Both the position numbers and the translations under genes were made by a program. From NCBI GenBank assembly GCA_009377755.1, contig WHTM01000014.1, positions 36,354-100,353 on the forward strand: a stretch of DNA of 64,000 bases. The letters are read 5' to 3'. The DNA is from Hyphomicrobiales bacterium. Lineage in GTDB: Bacteria > Pseudomonadota > Alphaproteobacteria > Rhizobiales > Xanthobacteraceae. The notes under the pieces were generated by a model, which saw only the letters and a list, made by a program, of their open reading frames with translations, had not been told where the DNA came from and made no database searches. Below, one piece after another: positions 1-8,439 of this stretch (its first letter is position 1; each line of letters begins with the position of its first letter).

Positions 1-136
1 TGGACGCGGTGCACGCGGCCCGAAGTGTAGGCTCCGTCGTGCACCGCCAGCCGGAACTATTCCACGCTCCACAGTCATAACGATCCCGGGGCGGCAACGC
101 ATCATTTCATACTGCGCTGCGCCAGGGACACGAGCC

Positions 137-1714
137 TCAGCGCCGCAGAATTCCGCCGAGGGCGCCGCGAATGATCGCGCGCCCCACGGAGCCGCCCATG
201 GAGCCGCCGATCGATTTGCCAATATTGGCCGCGATCTGGCCTGCAACTCGCCTGGTAACCGAACGCGTCACTTCGCGCGCAATGACCTGACCGGTCGAGA
301 GCCGTTGCCCGCGCGGCCGGCTGGTGCCGAAGATGCCGCCGAGCATGCCGCCGATCCCGCCGACGAGGCCGCCGCCCTCGGGCGCCGCTTCAGTGGCCGC
401 AGATTCCGTCAAGCGCTTCCGCAAGACCTCGTAGGCCGATTCCGGATCGACGGCCCGATCGTACCGTCCACGGACCGGACTCGCGGCCATGATCCGTTGC
501 CGCTCGTCCGGCGTGATCGGTCCGAGACGGGCCGCAGGCGGACGGATCATGGCCCGCGACACCATTGACGGTATCCCATTGCCTTCGAGGAACGAGACCA
601 GCGCCTCACCCTTGCCGAGTTCTGTGATGGCTGTGACCGTGTCGAGCTTCGGGTTCTTGCGGAAGGTGTCGGCCGCCGCCTTGACCGCCCGTTGATCCCG
701 CGGCGTGAACGCCCGCAGCGCGTGCTGCACCCGGTTGCCCAACTGCGCCAGCACCTTGTCCGGCACATCGAGCGGATTCTGAGTGACGAAGTACACACCG
801 ACGCCTTTCGAACGGATCAGGCGCACCACCTGCTCGATCTTGTCCAACAGCGCCTTCGGCGCATCGGTGAACAACAGGTGTGCCTCGTCGAAAAAAAATA
901 CTAGCTTCGGCCTGTCAATGTCGCCGACCTCCGGCAACTCCTCGAACAGTTCCGACAACAGCCACAACAGGAAGGTGGCGTAGAGTCGCGGATTCTCCAT
1001 CAGCTTGTCGGCGGCGAGCATATTGACGATGCCGCGGCCTTCGCGGTCGGTCCGCATCAGGTCTTCGATCTTGAGCGCCGGCTCGCCGAAGAACTTTTCG
1101 GCGCCCTGGTTTTCCAGGACGAGAAGCTGGCGCTGGATGGCGCCGACCGATGACTTCGAGACATTGCCATAGCGCGCGCCGATCTCTGTGGCGTTCTCGG
1201 CCATGAAGCTGAGGAGTTCGCGCAGGTCCTTGAGATCGATCAGCCCGTTGGCCTCCAACCCGCCCAAAGTTGGATCCTCGTCGGCGAGCCGGAACGCGAT
1301 GTTGAGGATTCCCTCCTGCACCTCGTTGAGGTCGAGCAACCTCGACAGCAGCAACGGCCCCATTTCGAAAATGCTGGTGCGGATCGGGTGGCCTTGCTCC
1401 CCGAACAGATCCCAGAACACGACTGGGAACTCGTCTGGCTCGTAGTCCAAGCCCATTTCCTTCGCCCGCTTGACGAAGGCCTCCTTTGCCTCGCCCAGCA
1501 TTCCGATTCCAGCGAGATCGCCTTTGATGTCGGCGGCGAAGACCGGCACACCGGCACGCGAAAAGCCTTCGGCCAGAACTTGCAGCGTGACGGTCTTGCC
1601 GGTTCCGGTGGCGCCGGCGACGAGGCCGTGACGATTTGCGAATGCCAAGCTCAATGTCTGTGCCGTCCGGCCCTTGCCGACGAAGATGCCGTCGTCCGGC
1701 TTACCCTTGGCCAT
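137..1714 (-). CDS. HerA-like ATPase of the DUF853 (YjgR) family
   Basis: 525-residue protein of the HerA/FtsK-like ATPase superfamily, DUF853 (YjgR) type. Walker A (GATGTGKT) lies near residues 34-41, and a Walker B with acidic pair ([12 protein letters not shown]) near 270-280. The tail (about 450-525) is rich in Gly and Arg with GG and SMGGS patches, as in other DUF853 proteins. Family members are presumed DNA-translocating ATPases, but the cellular role is not settled. Start chosen at the ATG ending at 1714, which gives the expected short N-terminus before the ATPase core. It stands alone, divergent from the gene at 1973. No signal peptide or membrane segment is seen. Confidence 0.9.
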   Translation of the reverse strand: MAKGKPDDGIFVGKGRTAQTLSLAFANRHGLVAGATGTGKTVTLQVLAEGFSRAGVPVFAADIKGDLAGIGMLGEAKEAFVKRAKEMGLDYEPDEFPVVFWDLFGEQGHPIRTSIFEMGPLLLSRLLDLNEVQEGILNIAFRLADEDPTLGGLEANGLIDLKDLRELLSFMAENATEIGARYGNVSKSSVGAIQRQLLVLENQGAEKFFGEPALKIEDLMRTDREGRGIVNMLAADKLMENPRLYATFLLWLLSELFEELPEVGDIDRPKLVFFFDEAHLLFTDAPKALLDKIEQVVRLIRSKGVGVYFVTQNPLDVPDKVLAQLGNRVQHALRAFTPRDQRAVKAAADTFRKNPKLDTVTAITELGKGEALVSFLEGNGIPSMVSRAMIRPPAARLGPITPDERQRIMAASPVRGRYDRAVDPESAYEVLRKRLTESAATEAAPEGGGLVGGIGGMLGGIFGTSRPRGQRLSTGQVIAREVTRSVTRRVAGQIAANIGKSIGGSMGGSVGRAIIRGALGGILRR

Positions 1715-1853
1715 TCGATACCCCCTGATCAGGTAACGTACTGGTTGCCATCAGCCATGCTTATAGAATTCTGCTGATGTGCGTTCCACTCGTGGCGTTA
1801 AAAAATTCAGTTTACGTTGGCGCTGCGCGCCGTTGCAACGCGGGTGCGACGAT

Positions 1854-1895
1854 GATGTCCCTCATGCAATAACCGATGTCTCTCATGCAATAAAC
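1854..1895. repeat. Two tandem 21-bp direct repeats upstream of a small gene
   Basis: Two adjacent 21-bp units, 1854-1874 and 1875-1895, both read GATGTCyCTCATGCAATAA followed by two less conserved bases, and differ at only two positions. They lie in the 258-bp divergent spacer between the HerA-like gene and the gene at 1973. Repeated half-sites in such a place can be regulator binding sites, but that is inference. Nothing else in the spacer is recognisable. Confidence 0.6.
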
Positions 1896-1972
1896 TTTGT
1901 GCATCGGCTTGTCTTCCATGATCGTAGTGTCATTATAGCAGCAATGAACAAGCTCCGGGGCGTGCGGGTATC

Positions 1973-2341
1973 ATGAATGAACTCATCGAACGTCTCGTAG
2001 CAAATGTCGGCGTCGACCGGATGACGGCTGAGAAGGCGCTTGGCATCATTCTGGACTTCCTGTCCAAGGAAGGCCCCCCCGACAACGTGCAGATTCTGCT
2101 AGAGCGCATGCCGGGCGCGGAAGCTTTGATCGCCGCAGCGCGGGATGACAGCGGCGGCGGCTTGCTCGGCGGTATGGGCGGGGTCATGGGCGTCGGCAGC
2201 CGGATGATGGCGGCAGGACTGGGCATGGGGCAGATCCAGGAGATCACGCGCGAGACCATAGCCTATGCGCGCGAGAAGGCCGGTGAGGACGTCGTCGGCA
2301 AAATTGTCGGTGCGATTCCCGGCTTGGGCCAGTTCGTTTGA
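1973..2341 (+). CDS. Small conserved protein with a Gly-rich centre, unknown function
   Basis: 122-residue protein. The N-terminal half is helical and resembles DUF2267/DUF2780-type proteins (valg.d...ae.alg.il.fl.keg). The centre is a Gly/Met-rich stretch (about 59-85), and the C-terminus is a predicted helix ending in a hydrophobic turn. No signal peptide or catalytic motif is seen. It is followed 46 bp later by another small conserved gene on the same strand, so co-transcription is likely. I do not assign a function; the DUF resemblance is by eye. Confidence 0.65.
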   Translation: MNELIERLVANVGVDRMTAEKALGIILDFLSKEGPPDNVQILLERMPGAEALIAAARDDSGGGLLGGMGGVMGVGSRMMAAGLGMGQIQEITRETIAYAREKAGEDVVGKIVGAIPGLGQFV

Positions 2342-2387
2342 GCCGACGGCAGGACGGTGCAAGAACTTTGACGATTGAGGTACGCCG

Positions 2388-2795
2388 ATGAACTACCCGA
2401 TCACCGACCTCGACGGCATGAGCCCGGAATGCGCGAGGCTGTTGAAGTCGGTCGGGATCAGGACCACCGACAGACTGCTTGATGCCGCCTGCACTGCGAA
2501 GAAGCGCAGGCTGTTGGCGGCAAAAATCGCGATTCCAGAGCAGCAGTGGCTGTGTTGGGCCAATAATGCGGACCGCATGCGGATCAAGGGCATTGGCCAA
2601 GACAATGCCAAATTGCTCCAGGCAGTCGGCATCGTCACCGTGCGGGAGCTGAAATATCGCAACCCCGCGCACATTGCGAAGGCGATGCGCGAGCTCAACG
2701 GCAAGCGCAAGCTCGTGCGCCTGCTGCCGACCGAGAACGCCATTAAGCGCTGGGTGGAAGCGGCGCGAAAGCTCGACCAGAAAATCAAGTATTGA
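2388..2795 (+). CDS. DUF4332-like helix-hairpin-helix protein
   Basis: 135-residue protein built of helix-hairpin-helix-like repeats: 'DGMSPECARLLKSVGIRTTD' near residue 9 and 'KGIGQDNAKLLQAVGIVTV' near 66. This matches DUF4332, related to the nucleic-acid-binding HhH domains of DNA polymerase beta and RadC-type proteins. The two halves suggest an internal duplication. It is basic overall and has no signal peptide. Function unknown; nucleic-acid binding is inferred from the fold only. It follows the small gene at 1973. Confidence 0.75.
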   Translation: MNYPITDLDGMSPECARLLKSVGIRTTDRLLDAACTAKKRRLLAAKIAIPEQQWLCWANNADRMRIKGIGQDNAKLLQAVGIVTVRELKYRNPAHIAKAMRELNGKRKLVRLLPTENAIKRWVEAARKLDQKIKY

Positions 2796-2872
2796 GGTGA
2801 CGGCCGGTACCAGCGCGGTCAGCCGCGAGCCGGCGCTTGACACCTGTCCGAGCACCGCGCAAAGCCTCGGGC

Positions 2873-3727
2873 ATGACCCTTGCCTCCCGATCTGTTTCGA
2901 CCGCGCCGGCTCAGGCGCCGCATGCGCTGACGCGGCTGCTGGCGGCCGGTCGCCCGGCGGTCATGGGCATCCTCAACGTCACGCCGGATTCGTTTTCCGA
3001 CGGTGGCCAATTCATTGATCCGCAAGTCGCGCTCGCGCATGCCCGGCAGATGGTCGAGGATGGCGCCGACGTCCTGGACATTGGCGCCGAGTCCACCCGC
3101 CCCTATGGGGGCGCCACGCCGGTGTCCCGCGACGACGAGCTGGCGCGGCTGTCACCGGTCCTCCCCGAAGCGGTCGCGCTCGGGGTTCCGATCTCCATCG
3201 ACACGATCAAGGCCGAGGTCGCGGCTTGGGCGCTCGACCGGGGCGCATCGATCATCAATGACGTCTGGGGCCTGCAACGCGACCCCGGGATGGCGCCGCT
3301 GGTCGCCCGGCGCGGCGTTCCCATCATCATCATGCACAACCGGGAAAGCGTAGACCCGGCGCTCGACATCATGGCCGACATCGCCGCCTTCTTCGAACGC
3401 TCGCTGGCGATCGCCGAGCGCGCAGGCATCAGCCGCGACCGCATCGTACTCGATCCCGGAATCGGCTTCGGCAAGACGCCGGAGCAGAGCATGACCGCGA
3501 TCGCGCGCCTCGACCGGCTCAAGGCCTTTGGCCTGCCGCTCCTGGTCGGCGCCTCGCGCAAGCGTTTCATCGCCACCGTCACCCCATCGGAGCCGCGGCA
3601 GCGCTTGGGCGGCTCGATCGCGGCGCATCTGCTGGCGGTGCAGAGCGGCGCGGCTATCATCCGCACGCATGACGTCGCCGAAACGGTGCAGGCACTGCAC
3701 GTCGCGGCCGCCATAGGAGAGGCGTGA
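2873..3727 (+). CDS. folP: Dihydropteroate synthase
   Basis: Condenses 6-hydroxymethyl-7,8-dihydropterin diphosphate with p-aminobenzoate in cytosolic folate synthesis; the sulfonamide target. All family signatures are present in order: GILNVTPDSFSDGG, DIGAESTRPY, SIDTIKAEVA, NDVWGL, IIIMHNRE, LDPGIGFGKTPEQ and VGASRKRFI, then the C-terminal RTHDV. The ATG at 2873 gives 284 residues, a normal length; an in-frame TTG at 2837 would add 12 residues. The stop overlaps the folB start by one base (TGATG), so folP-folB-folK is translationally coupled. Confidence 0.96.
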   Translation: MTLASRSVSTAPAQAPHALTRLLAAGRPAVMGILNVTPDSFSDGGQFIDPQVALAHARQMVEDGADVLDIGAESTRPYGGATPVSRDDELARLSPVLPEAVALGVPISIDTIKAEVAAWALDRGASIINDVWGLQRDPGMAPLVARRGVPIIIMHNRESVDPALDIMADIAAFFERSLAIAERAGISRDRIVLDPGIGFGKTPEQSMTAIARLDRLKAFGLPLLVGASRKRFIATVTPSEPRQRLGGSIAAHLLAVQSGAAIIRTHDVAETVQALHVAAAIGEA

Positions 3728-4092
3728 TGGCCGATACGATCTTCGTCACCGGACTGTCCCTGCACGCCTATCACGGCGTGATGAAGCATGAGCAGAAGGT
3801 CGGGCAGACGTTCGCGATCGATCTGACCCTGCACATCGACCTTGCCGAGGCCTCGCGCTCGGACAAGCTGGCGAACACTGTGTCTTATGACCAGGTCGTC
3901 GACGTTGCGGCACGCGCCTTCTGCGCCCACCGCTACCGGCTGGTTGAAGCCGCCGCCGGAGCGGTTGCCGACGCCGCGCTGGCAAGCTTTCCCCAGGTGT
4001 CGAGCCTGCGCGTGACCGTGCACAAGCCGCATGCGCCGATCGCGGCGACGTTCGTCGACGTCGGGGTCTCGATCGAGCGCTCCCGTGCCTGA
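3727..4092 (+). CDS. folB: Dihydroneopterin aldolase
   Basis: Cleaves 7,8-dihydroneopterin to 6-hydroxymethyl-dihydropterin and glycolaldehyde. 121 residues, typical for FolB. Characteristic segments: 'GLSLHAYHGVMKHEQKVGQ' with the conserved Tyr-His-Gly-Val near residue 15, 'TVSYDQVVDVA' near 53, and the C-terminal 'VTVHKPHAPI' with the catalytic Lys. The ATG at 3727 overlaps the folP stop by one base; a GTG at 3724 is also in frame but less likely. The 3' end overlaps the folK start by 8 bp. Confidence 0.95.
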   Translation: MADTIFVTGLSLHAYHGVMKHEQKVGQTFAIDLTLHIDLAEASRSDKLANTVSYDQVVDVAARAFCAHRYRLVEAAAGAVADAALASFPQVSSLRVTVHKPHAPIAATFVDVGVSIERSRA

Positions 4093-4573
4093 GGCGCTGC
4101 TCGCGCTCGGCGGTAATATCGGCGATGCGCGCCCCACCCTCGACCGCGCCGTGGCGATGTTGTGCGAGGCCGGCGACGTACGGCTCGTCGCCGCCTCGTC
4201 GGACTACCGGACGCCGCCGTGGGGGGTGGTCGACCAGCCGCCCTTCATCAACCGCTGCCTGGTGGTTGAAACGGCATTGCCGCCGATCGCGCTGCTTGAG
4301 CGGGCGCAGGCGGTGGAGCTTATGCTCGGCCGCGATCGCAGCCGCGAGCGGCGCTGGGGCCCGCGCACCGTCGATATCGACATTCTCGCCTATGACGATC
4401 TGGTGCTCGACGAGCCGCGGCTGACGCTGCCGCATCCGCGGCTGTGCGAGCGCGCCTTCGTGCTGGTGCCGCTGGCCGAGATCGCCGGTGACCGCGTCAT
4501 CGCCGGCGTCAAGGTCCGCGACGCGCTGGCCGGCGTCGACAGAGCCGGCATCGAGCGTCTGCCGCCGCGCTGA
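4085..4573 (+). CDS. folK: 2-amino-4-hydroxy-6-hydroxymethyldihydropteridine diphosphokinase
   Basis: Transfers diphosphate from ATP to 6-hydroxymethyl-dihydropterin, making the FolP substrate. 162 residues from a GTG start at 4085 that overlaps folB. HPPK signatures: 'LALGGNIGDARPTLDRA' near the N-terminus, 'PPWGVVDQPPFINRCLVVET' near 39-58, and the diagnostic 'RWGPRTVDIDIL' (Mg/ATP-binding Asp pair) followed by 'LPHPRLCERAFVLVPL'. The next gene, mutA, begins 100 bp downstream after an inverted repeat, so the folate operon probably ends here. Confidence 0.95.
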   Translation: MPEALLALGGNIGDARPTLDRAVAMLCEAGDVRLVAASSDYRTPPWGVVDQPPFINRCLVVETALPPIALLERAQAVELMLGRDRSRERRWGPRTVDIDILAYDDLVLDEPRLTLPHPRLCERAFVLVPLAEIAGDRVIAGVKVRDALAGVDRAGIERLPPR

Positions 4574-4576
4574 CGG

Positions 4577-4628
4577 CTATCCATTCTTGGCGCGGCAAAA
4601 GACAGATCACGTTCGCGCCAAGGGATAG
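4577..4628. repeat. Inverted repeat between folK and mutA
   Basis: CTATCC-attc-TTGGCGCG at 4577-4594 faces CGCGCCAAGGGATAG at 4614-4628. They can fold into a stem of about 15 bp with a small asymmetric bulge and a loop of about 19 nt. There is no U-tract after it, so it is not a textbook intrinsic terminator. It may end or attenuate folate-operon transcripts before mutA; that role is inference. Confidence 0.5.
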
Positions 4629-4673
4629 CAACCGGCGTCGCGTCATGGCATGGTCGGCGGCAGAGAATGCCGC

Positions 4674-6572
4674 ATGACGGACATCTCCACCAACCCCTTG
4701 CCGCTTGCGGCAGAGTTTTCCGCGGCAACGCGCGACGACTGGCTCAACCTTGTTCGGACGGCGCTCAAGGGCGCGCCGTTCGAACGGCTTGTCGGCCAAA
4801 CCTACGACGGGCTGCCGCTCGATCCGCTATATCCACGCCAGGCGGATGCAGTCCCTGCCGCCGGCCGCGCACCCGCCGTGCCCTGGCAGGTAATGCAACG
4901 CGTCGATCATCCCGATCCAGCCGCCGCGAATGCCGAGGCGTTGCACGATCTGGAAAATGGCGCCACGGGGCTGTCGCTCGTCTTCGCCGGCGCGATCGGC
5001 GCCTACGGCTATGGACTGCCTCCGGGGGCAGACGCCCTTACCCGCGTTCTCGACGGCATTGCCGCCGATGCCGGGATCGCGATCGACCTCGACCTGTCGA
5101 TCCCGGCCAGGGAAGTGCCCCTTCACCTCGCCGCCTGGGTGAAGCAGCGCGGTGTCAAACCGGCGGCGGTACAGTTGCGTACCGGCCTCGATCCGCTGCG
5201 CTTCCTCGTCACCGATGGCGCAAGCCCGCTGCATTGGCCCGAACTGGCGGCGCTTCTGGTCAAGCTCGTCGCCGAACTCGCCGAACGAGGCTTCAGAGGC
5301 CCTTTCGCGGTCGCCGACGGACGGGTGATCCACAATGCCGGGGGCTCGGAGGCACAGGAACTCGGCTACGCGCTCGCCACCGGCGTCGCCTACCTGCGGG
5401 CGCTCGAAAGTGGCGGCATGGCTATCGAGGACGCACGGCGGTTGCTTTATTTCCGGCTCGCCGCCGACGCCGATCAGTTCCTGACGACGGCGAAGTTCCG
5501 TGCAATGCGGAAGCTGTGGGCGCGCGTCGAGGAAGCCTGCGGCCTTGCCCCGGAGCCGGCATTCATAGCTGCCGAAACCGCCTGGCGGATGATGACGCAG
5601 CGCGACCCACACGTGAACATGCTGCGAACGACCATCGCAACCGTCGCGGCCGGCATCGGCGGTGCCGATGCGATCACCGTATTGCCATTCACGATGGCAG
5701 TCGGTCTTCCCGATCGCCTCGCCCGGCGTGCCGCCCGAAACAGTCAGCTCATTCTGCTGGAGGAATCGAATCTTGCGCGTGTCACCGACCCGGCCGCGGG
5801 TTCCGGCGCGATCGAGGCGCTGACCGATCGGCTGTGCCTCGCTGCGTGGTCGCTGCTCCAGGAGATCGAGACGGCGGGCGGCGCCTGCGCCGCGCTCCAG
5901 GCCGGCCTCATTCAGCGCAAGGTCGGCGACGTCCGGACGGCGCGCGCGGCGGCAATCGCCGCGCGCAAGGATGCGATCACCGGCACCAGCGAATACCCCA
6001 ATCTCGCCGAGGCGCCAGTGCAGGTGCTGGACGTGGCGCCGGTCCCGATGACGCCGCTCGCGGCGAAAGCTCTGAGCGCGGAACCGTTGCCGCGCATCCG
6101 CCTGGCCGAGCCGTTCGAGCGGCTGCGCGATGCGTCCGACCGCGTGCTGGCCGAGACCGGCGCGCGGCCGAAAGTCTTCCTCGCCAATCTCGGCACGGCG
6201 GCCGAATTCACGCCGCGCGCAAGCTTCGCAAAGAATTTTTTCGAGTCCGGCGGGATCGAGGCGGTTTCATTCGCACCACCCTCTTCGGCGGGAGACGTGG
6301 CAGCCGAGCTTGCCGTGATAGTTGCCGCCTTCAAGCGGTCCGGCGCGAGCCTCGCCTGCCTATGTTCGTCCAACGCGGTCTATGGCCGTAACGCCGCTGC
6401 GGCGGCGCAGGCACTCAAGTCCGCCGGCGCATCACATCTCTATCTCGCCGGGAGGCCGCGCGATCAAATCGATGCGCTCGCTCAAGCCGGGGTCGGCACA
6501 TTCCTCGCGGCCGGAAGCGATGTCCTGGCGACGCTGCGCGGCGCCTACGCAATCCTCGGTATTGCGCCGTAG
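4674..6572 (+). CDS. mutA: Methylmalonyl-CoA mutase small (non-catalytic) subunit
   Basis: 632 residues, the expected length of the beta subunit partnering the B12-carrying alpha subunit. The complex interconverts methylmalonyl-CoA and succinyl-CoA in propionate and branched-chain catabolism. The N-terminal two thirds is the TIM-barrel mutase domain (e.g. 'FRAMRKLWARVEEACG', 'MMTQRDPHVNMLRTTIATV', 'RNSQLILLEESNLARVTDPA'). The C-terminal B12-like domain (about 490-632) lacks the DxHxxG cobalamin-ligand motif, as is normal for this subunit. ATG 4674 (MTDISTNPLP) is preferred over an upstream in-frame GTG at 4650. Unusually, the large-subunit gene is not adjacent: three TRAP genes on the opposite strand separate them. 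Confidence 0.93.
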   Translation: MTDISTNPLPLAAEFSAATRDDWLNLVRTALKGAPFERLVGQTYDGLPLDPLYPRQADAVPAAGRAPAVPWQVMQRVDHPDPAAANAEALHDLENGATGLSLVFAGAIGAYGYGLPPGADALTRVLDGIAADAGIAIDLDLSIPAREVPLHLAAWVKQRGVKPAAVQLRTGLDPLRFLVTDGASPLHWPELAALLVKLVAELAERGFRGPFAVADGRVIHNAGGSEAQELGYALATGVAYLRALESGGMAIEDARRLLYFRLAADADQFLTTAKFRAMRKLWARVEEACGLAPEPAFIAAETAWRMMTQRDPHVNMLRTTIATVAAGIGGADAITVLPFTMAVGLPDRLARRAARNSQLILLEESNLARVTDPAAGSGAIEALTDRLCLAAWSLLQEIETAGGACAALQAGLIQRKVGDVRTARAAAIAARKDAITGTSEYPNLAEAPVQVLDVAPVPMTPLAAKALSAEPLPRIRLAEPFERLRDASDRVLAETGARPKVFLANLGTAAEFTPRASFAKNFFESGGIEAVSFAPPSSAGDVAAELAVIVAAFKRSGASLACLCSSNAVYGRNAAAAAQALKSAGASHLYLAGRPRDQIDALAQAGVGTFLAAGSDVLATLRGAYAILGIAP

Positions 6573-6597
6573 CGACCGGCGGCCGTAGCGCCCTCCG

Positions 6598-7905
6598 CTA
6601 CTTGATCATGGAGTTGGGCAGGAACAGCGCGATCTGCGGAAATGCGATCAGCATGATCAGCGCGACCACCATGGCGAACCAGAACGGAAAGATGCCGGCG
6701 AAGACCTTGCTCAACGGCACGTCGGGCACGAGCCCCTTGACCACGAACACATTGATGCCGACCGGAGGACTGATCAGCCCCATCTCCAGGACGATGACCA
6801 TCAGCACGCCGAACCAGATCAGGTCGTAGCCGAGCGCCTGAACGATCGGGATCACGATCGGCAGCGTCAGCACCAGAATCGAAAAGCCTTCCAGGAACAT
6901 GCCAAGGAAGATGTAAAGCAGCATCAGGAAGGCGAGAATCGTGATCGGCGGCACATCGAACGACGTCAGCCATGCGGCGAACTGCTGCGGCAGCCCGCTC
7001 AGCGCCAGGAACGGCCCGAACACCAGGGCGCCAATCAGGATCAGGAACACGAATGCGGTGGTCTTGATCGTCTCGATCAGCACGAATTGCAGATTCTCGC
7101 CGCCGAGCATACGCCGCCAGAGCGCATAGAGGATCGCAAGGAATGCACCGACGGCCGCCGCCTCGGACGGCGTGAACACGCCGAGATAGATGCCCCCGAT
7201 GGTGGCGATCACGATGACAAGCATCGGACCGGCCTGCCCGAGTGTCTTGAGCCGCTCCTGGCGGCCGGCGAGCGGGCCGGGCGGGCCGAGCTCCGGCCGG
7301 AAGCGGGTCCAGATCGAAATCGTCAGTACGAACAGCGCCGCGAGCAATATCCCCGGAAAGAACCCAGCAAGCAGCAGGCGGCCGATCGATTGCTCGGTGA
7401 GAATGGCATAGATGATGAATGCGGTTGAGGGCGGGATCAGGATGCCGAGCGTACCGCCGGCGGCGACGGTGCCGGTGGCGAGCCGATCGTCGTAGCCGTA
7501 GCGCTTCATTTCAGGCAGGCAAATGCGGCCCATGGTGACCGCGGACGCCACGCTCGAGCCTGACACGGCGGCGAACCCGGCGCAGGAGACGATGGTCGCG
7601 GACGACAGGCCGCCGCGCCAGTGTCCTACCCAGGCATAGGCGGCCCGGTACAGGTCCCGTCCCATGCCGGAGACCGAAGCGGCGTTGCCCATCAGTACGA
7701 ACAGCGGGATGACCGCCAGCTCATAGACCGCCGCATAGCCGTAGGGATAACTGCCGAGCATGAACAGCGCCGGCTGCACCCCGTGCAGGATGGCGAAGCC
7801 GATCGAGCCGACCAGCAACATGGCAATGCCGATCGGCATTCGCAGGGCGAGCAAGACCAGCATCACGAAGATGCCGATCAGGCCGGTCGTCGCCGGTGAG
7901 ATCAT
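6598..7905 (-). CDS. dctM: TRAP transporter large permease, DctM type
   Basis: 435-residue, very hydrophobic protein with the membrane segments expected for the DctM channel subunit of a periplasmic-binding-protein-dependent secondary transporter (Na+-driven organic acid uptake is usual for the family). Typical DctM sequences: 'RMPIGIAMLLVGSIGF', 'VIPLFVLMGNAASVSG', 'AGFAAVSGSSVASAVTMG', 'GGTLGILIPPSTAFIIYAI' and 'EMGLISPPVGINVFVVKG'. Its start overlaps the end of dctQ by 4 bp. Transcription order is dctP-dctQ-dctM. The placement between mutA and mutB suggests, but does not prove, a substrate that feeds the methylmalonyl-CoA route. Confidence 0.94.
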   Translation of the reverse strand: MISPATTGLIGIFVMLVLLALRMPIGIAMLLVGSIGFAILHGVQPALFMLGSYPYGYAAVYELAVIPLFVLMGNAASVSGMGRDLYRAAYAWVGHWRGGLSSATIVSCAGFAAVSGSSVASAVTMGRICLPEMKRYGYDDRLATGTVAAGGTLGILIPPSTAFIIYAILTEQSIGRLLLAGFFPGILLAALFVLTISIWTRFRPELGPPGPLAGRQERLKTLGQAGPMLVIVIATIGGIYLGVFTPSEAAAVGAFLAILYALWRRMLGGENLQFVLIETIKTTAFVFLILIGALVFGPFLALSGLPQQFAAWLTSFDVPPITILAFLMLLYIFLGMFLEGFSILVLTLPIVIPIVQALGYDLIWFGVLMVIVLEMGLISPPVGINVFVVKGLVPDVPLSKVFAGIFPFWFAMVVALIMLIAFPQIALFLPNSMIK

Positions 7906-8381
7906 CGGGCGTCCCCGGCCGGCCGGCGGCGGAGCGACTGCGCTCCTTGAATGGCCAGGACCACCGCGAGCATGGCCGAGCCGAAAGCGACGGTGAAGCG
8001 GAACGGGTAATGCGGCCAGCGCAGCATGTTGCTGACCTGATCGATGGTGGCGACCGTCTCGAGCGTCGCCCGATAGGCGATCAGCGCGAACAAAGCCGCC
8101 CCAACGAAGGCAATAAGGGCTGGGAGAAAGCGCAGGCTTGGCCGATCAAGCCACTTCTCGAAGACATCGACGGCAATGTGCCCCCCGGTCCAGCCACAGT
8201 AGGCGATGCCGAGAAATACGATCAGCGCCATCGAGAATTCCGTAAACTCCCAGGCGCTGGCGAGCGGTGCATTGAACACGTAGCGGAGGAGGACGTCGAG
8301 CACGGTGACCGCCATCAGCAGCAGCAGAACGCCGCCGGCGGCAAGCGTCAGCAGACGCAGGAAGCGGCCGAAGAGACCCAT
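7902..8381 (-). CDS. dctQ: TRAP transporter small permease, DctQ type
   Basis: 159 residues with four predicted membrane segments, the standard DctQ layout: 'FLRLLTLAAGGVLLLLMAV', 'FSMALIVFLGIAYCGWTGGH' with the conserved region after helix 2, 'FLPALIAFVGAALFALIAYR', and 'FGSAMLAVVLAIQ'. It pairs with the DctM encoded by the overlapping downstream gene. The binding-protein gene lies 58 bp upstream. Confidence 0.9.
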   Translation of the reverse strand: MGLFGRFLRLLTLAAGGVLLLLMAVTVLDVLLRYVFNAPLASAWEFTEFSMALIVFLGIAYCGWTGGHIAVDVFEKWLDRPSLRFLPALIAFVGAALFALIAYRATLETVATIDQVSNMLRWPHYPFRFTVAFGSAMLAVVLAIQGAQSLRRRPAGDAR

Positions 8382-8439
8382 GGATACTCTCTCCTGCCGC
8401 GTCCCAGCGCCTGCCTGTCGTGTCGCGCCTCGGCCGGGC

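Noticed and set aside
1854..1895. CRISPR remnant
   Set aside because: Two 21-bp units directly abut without spacers, and there are no cas genes.
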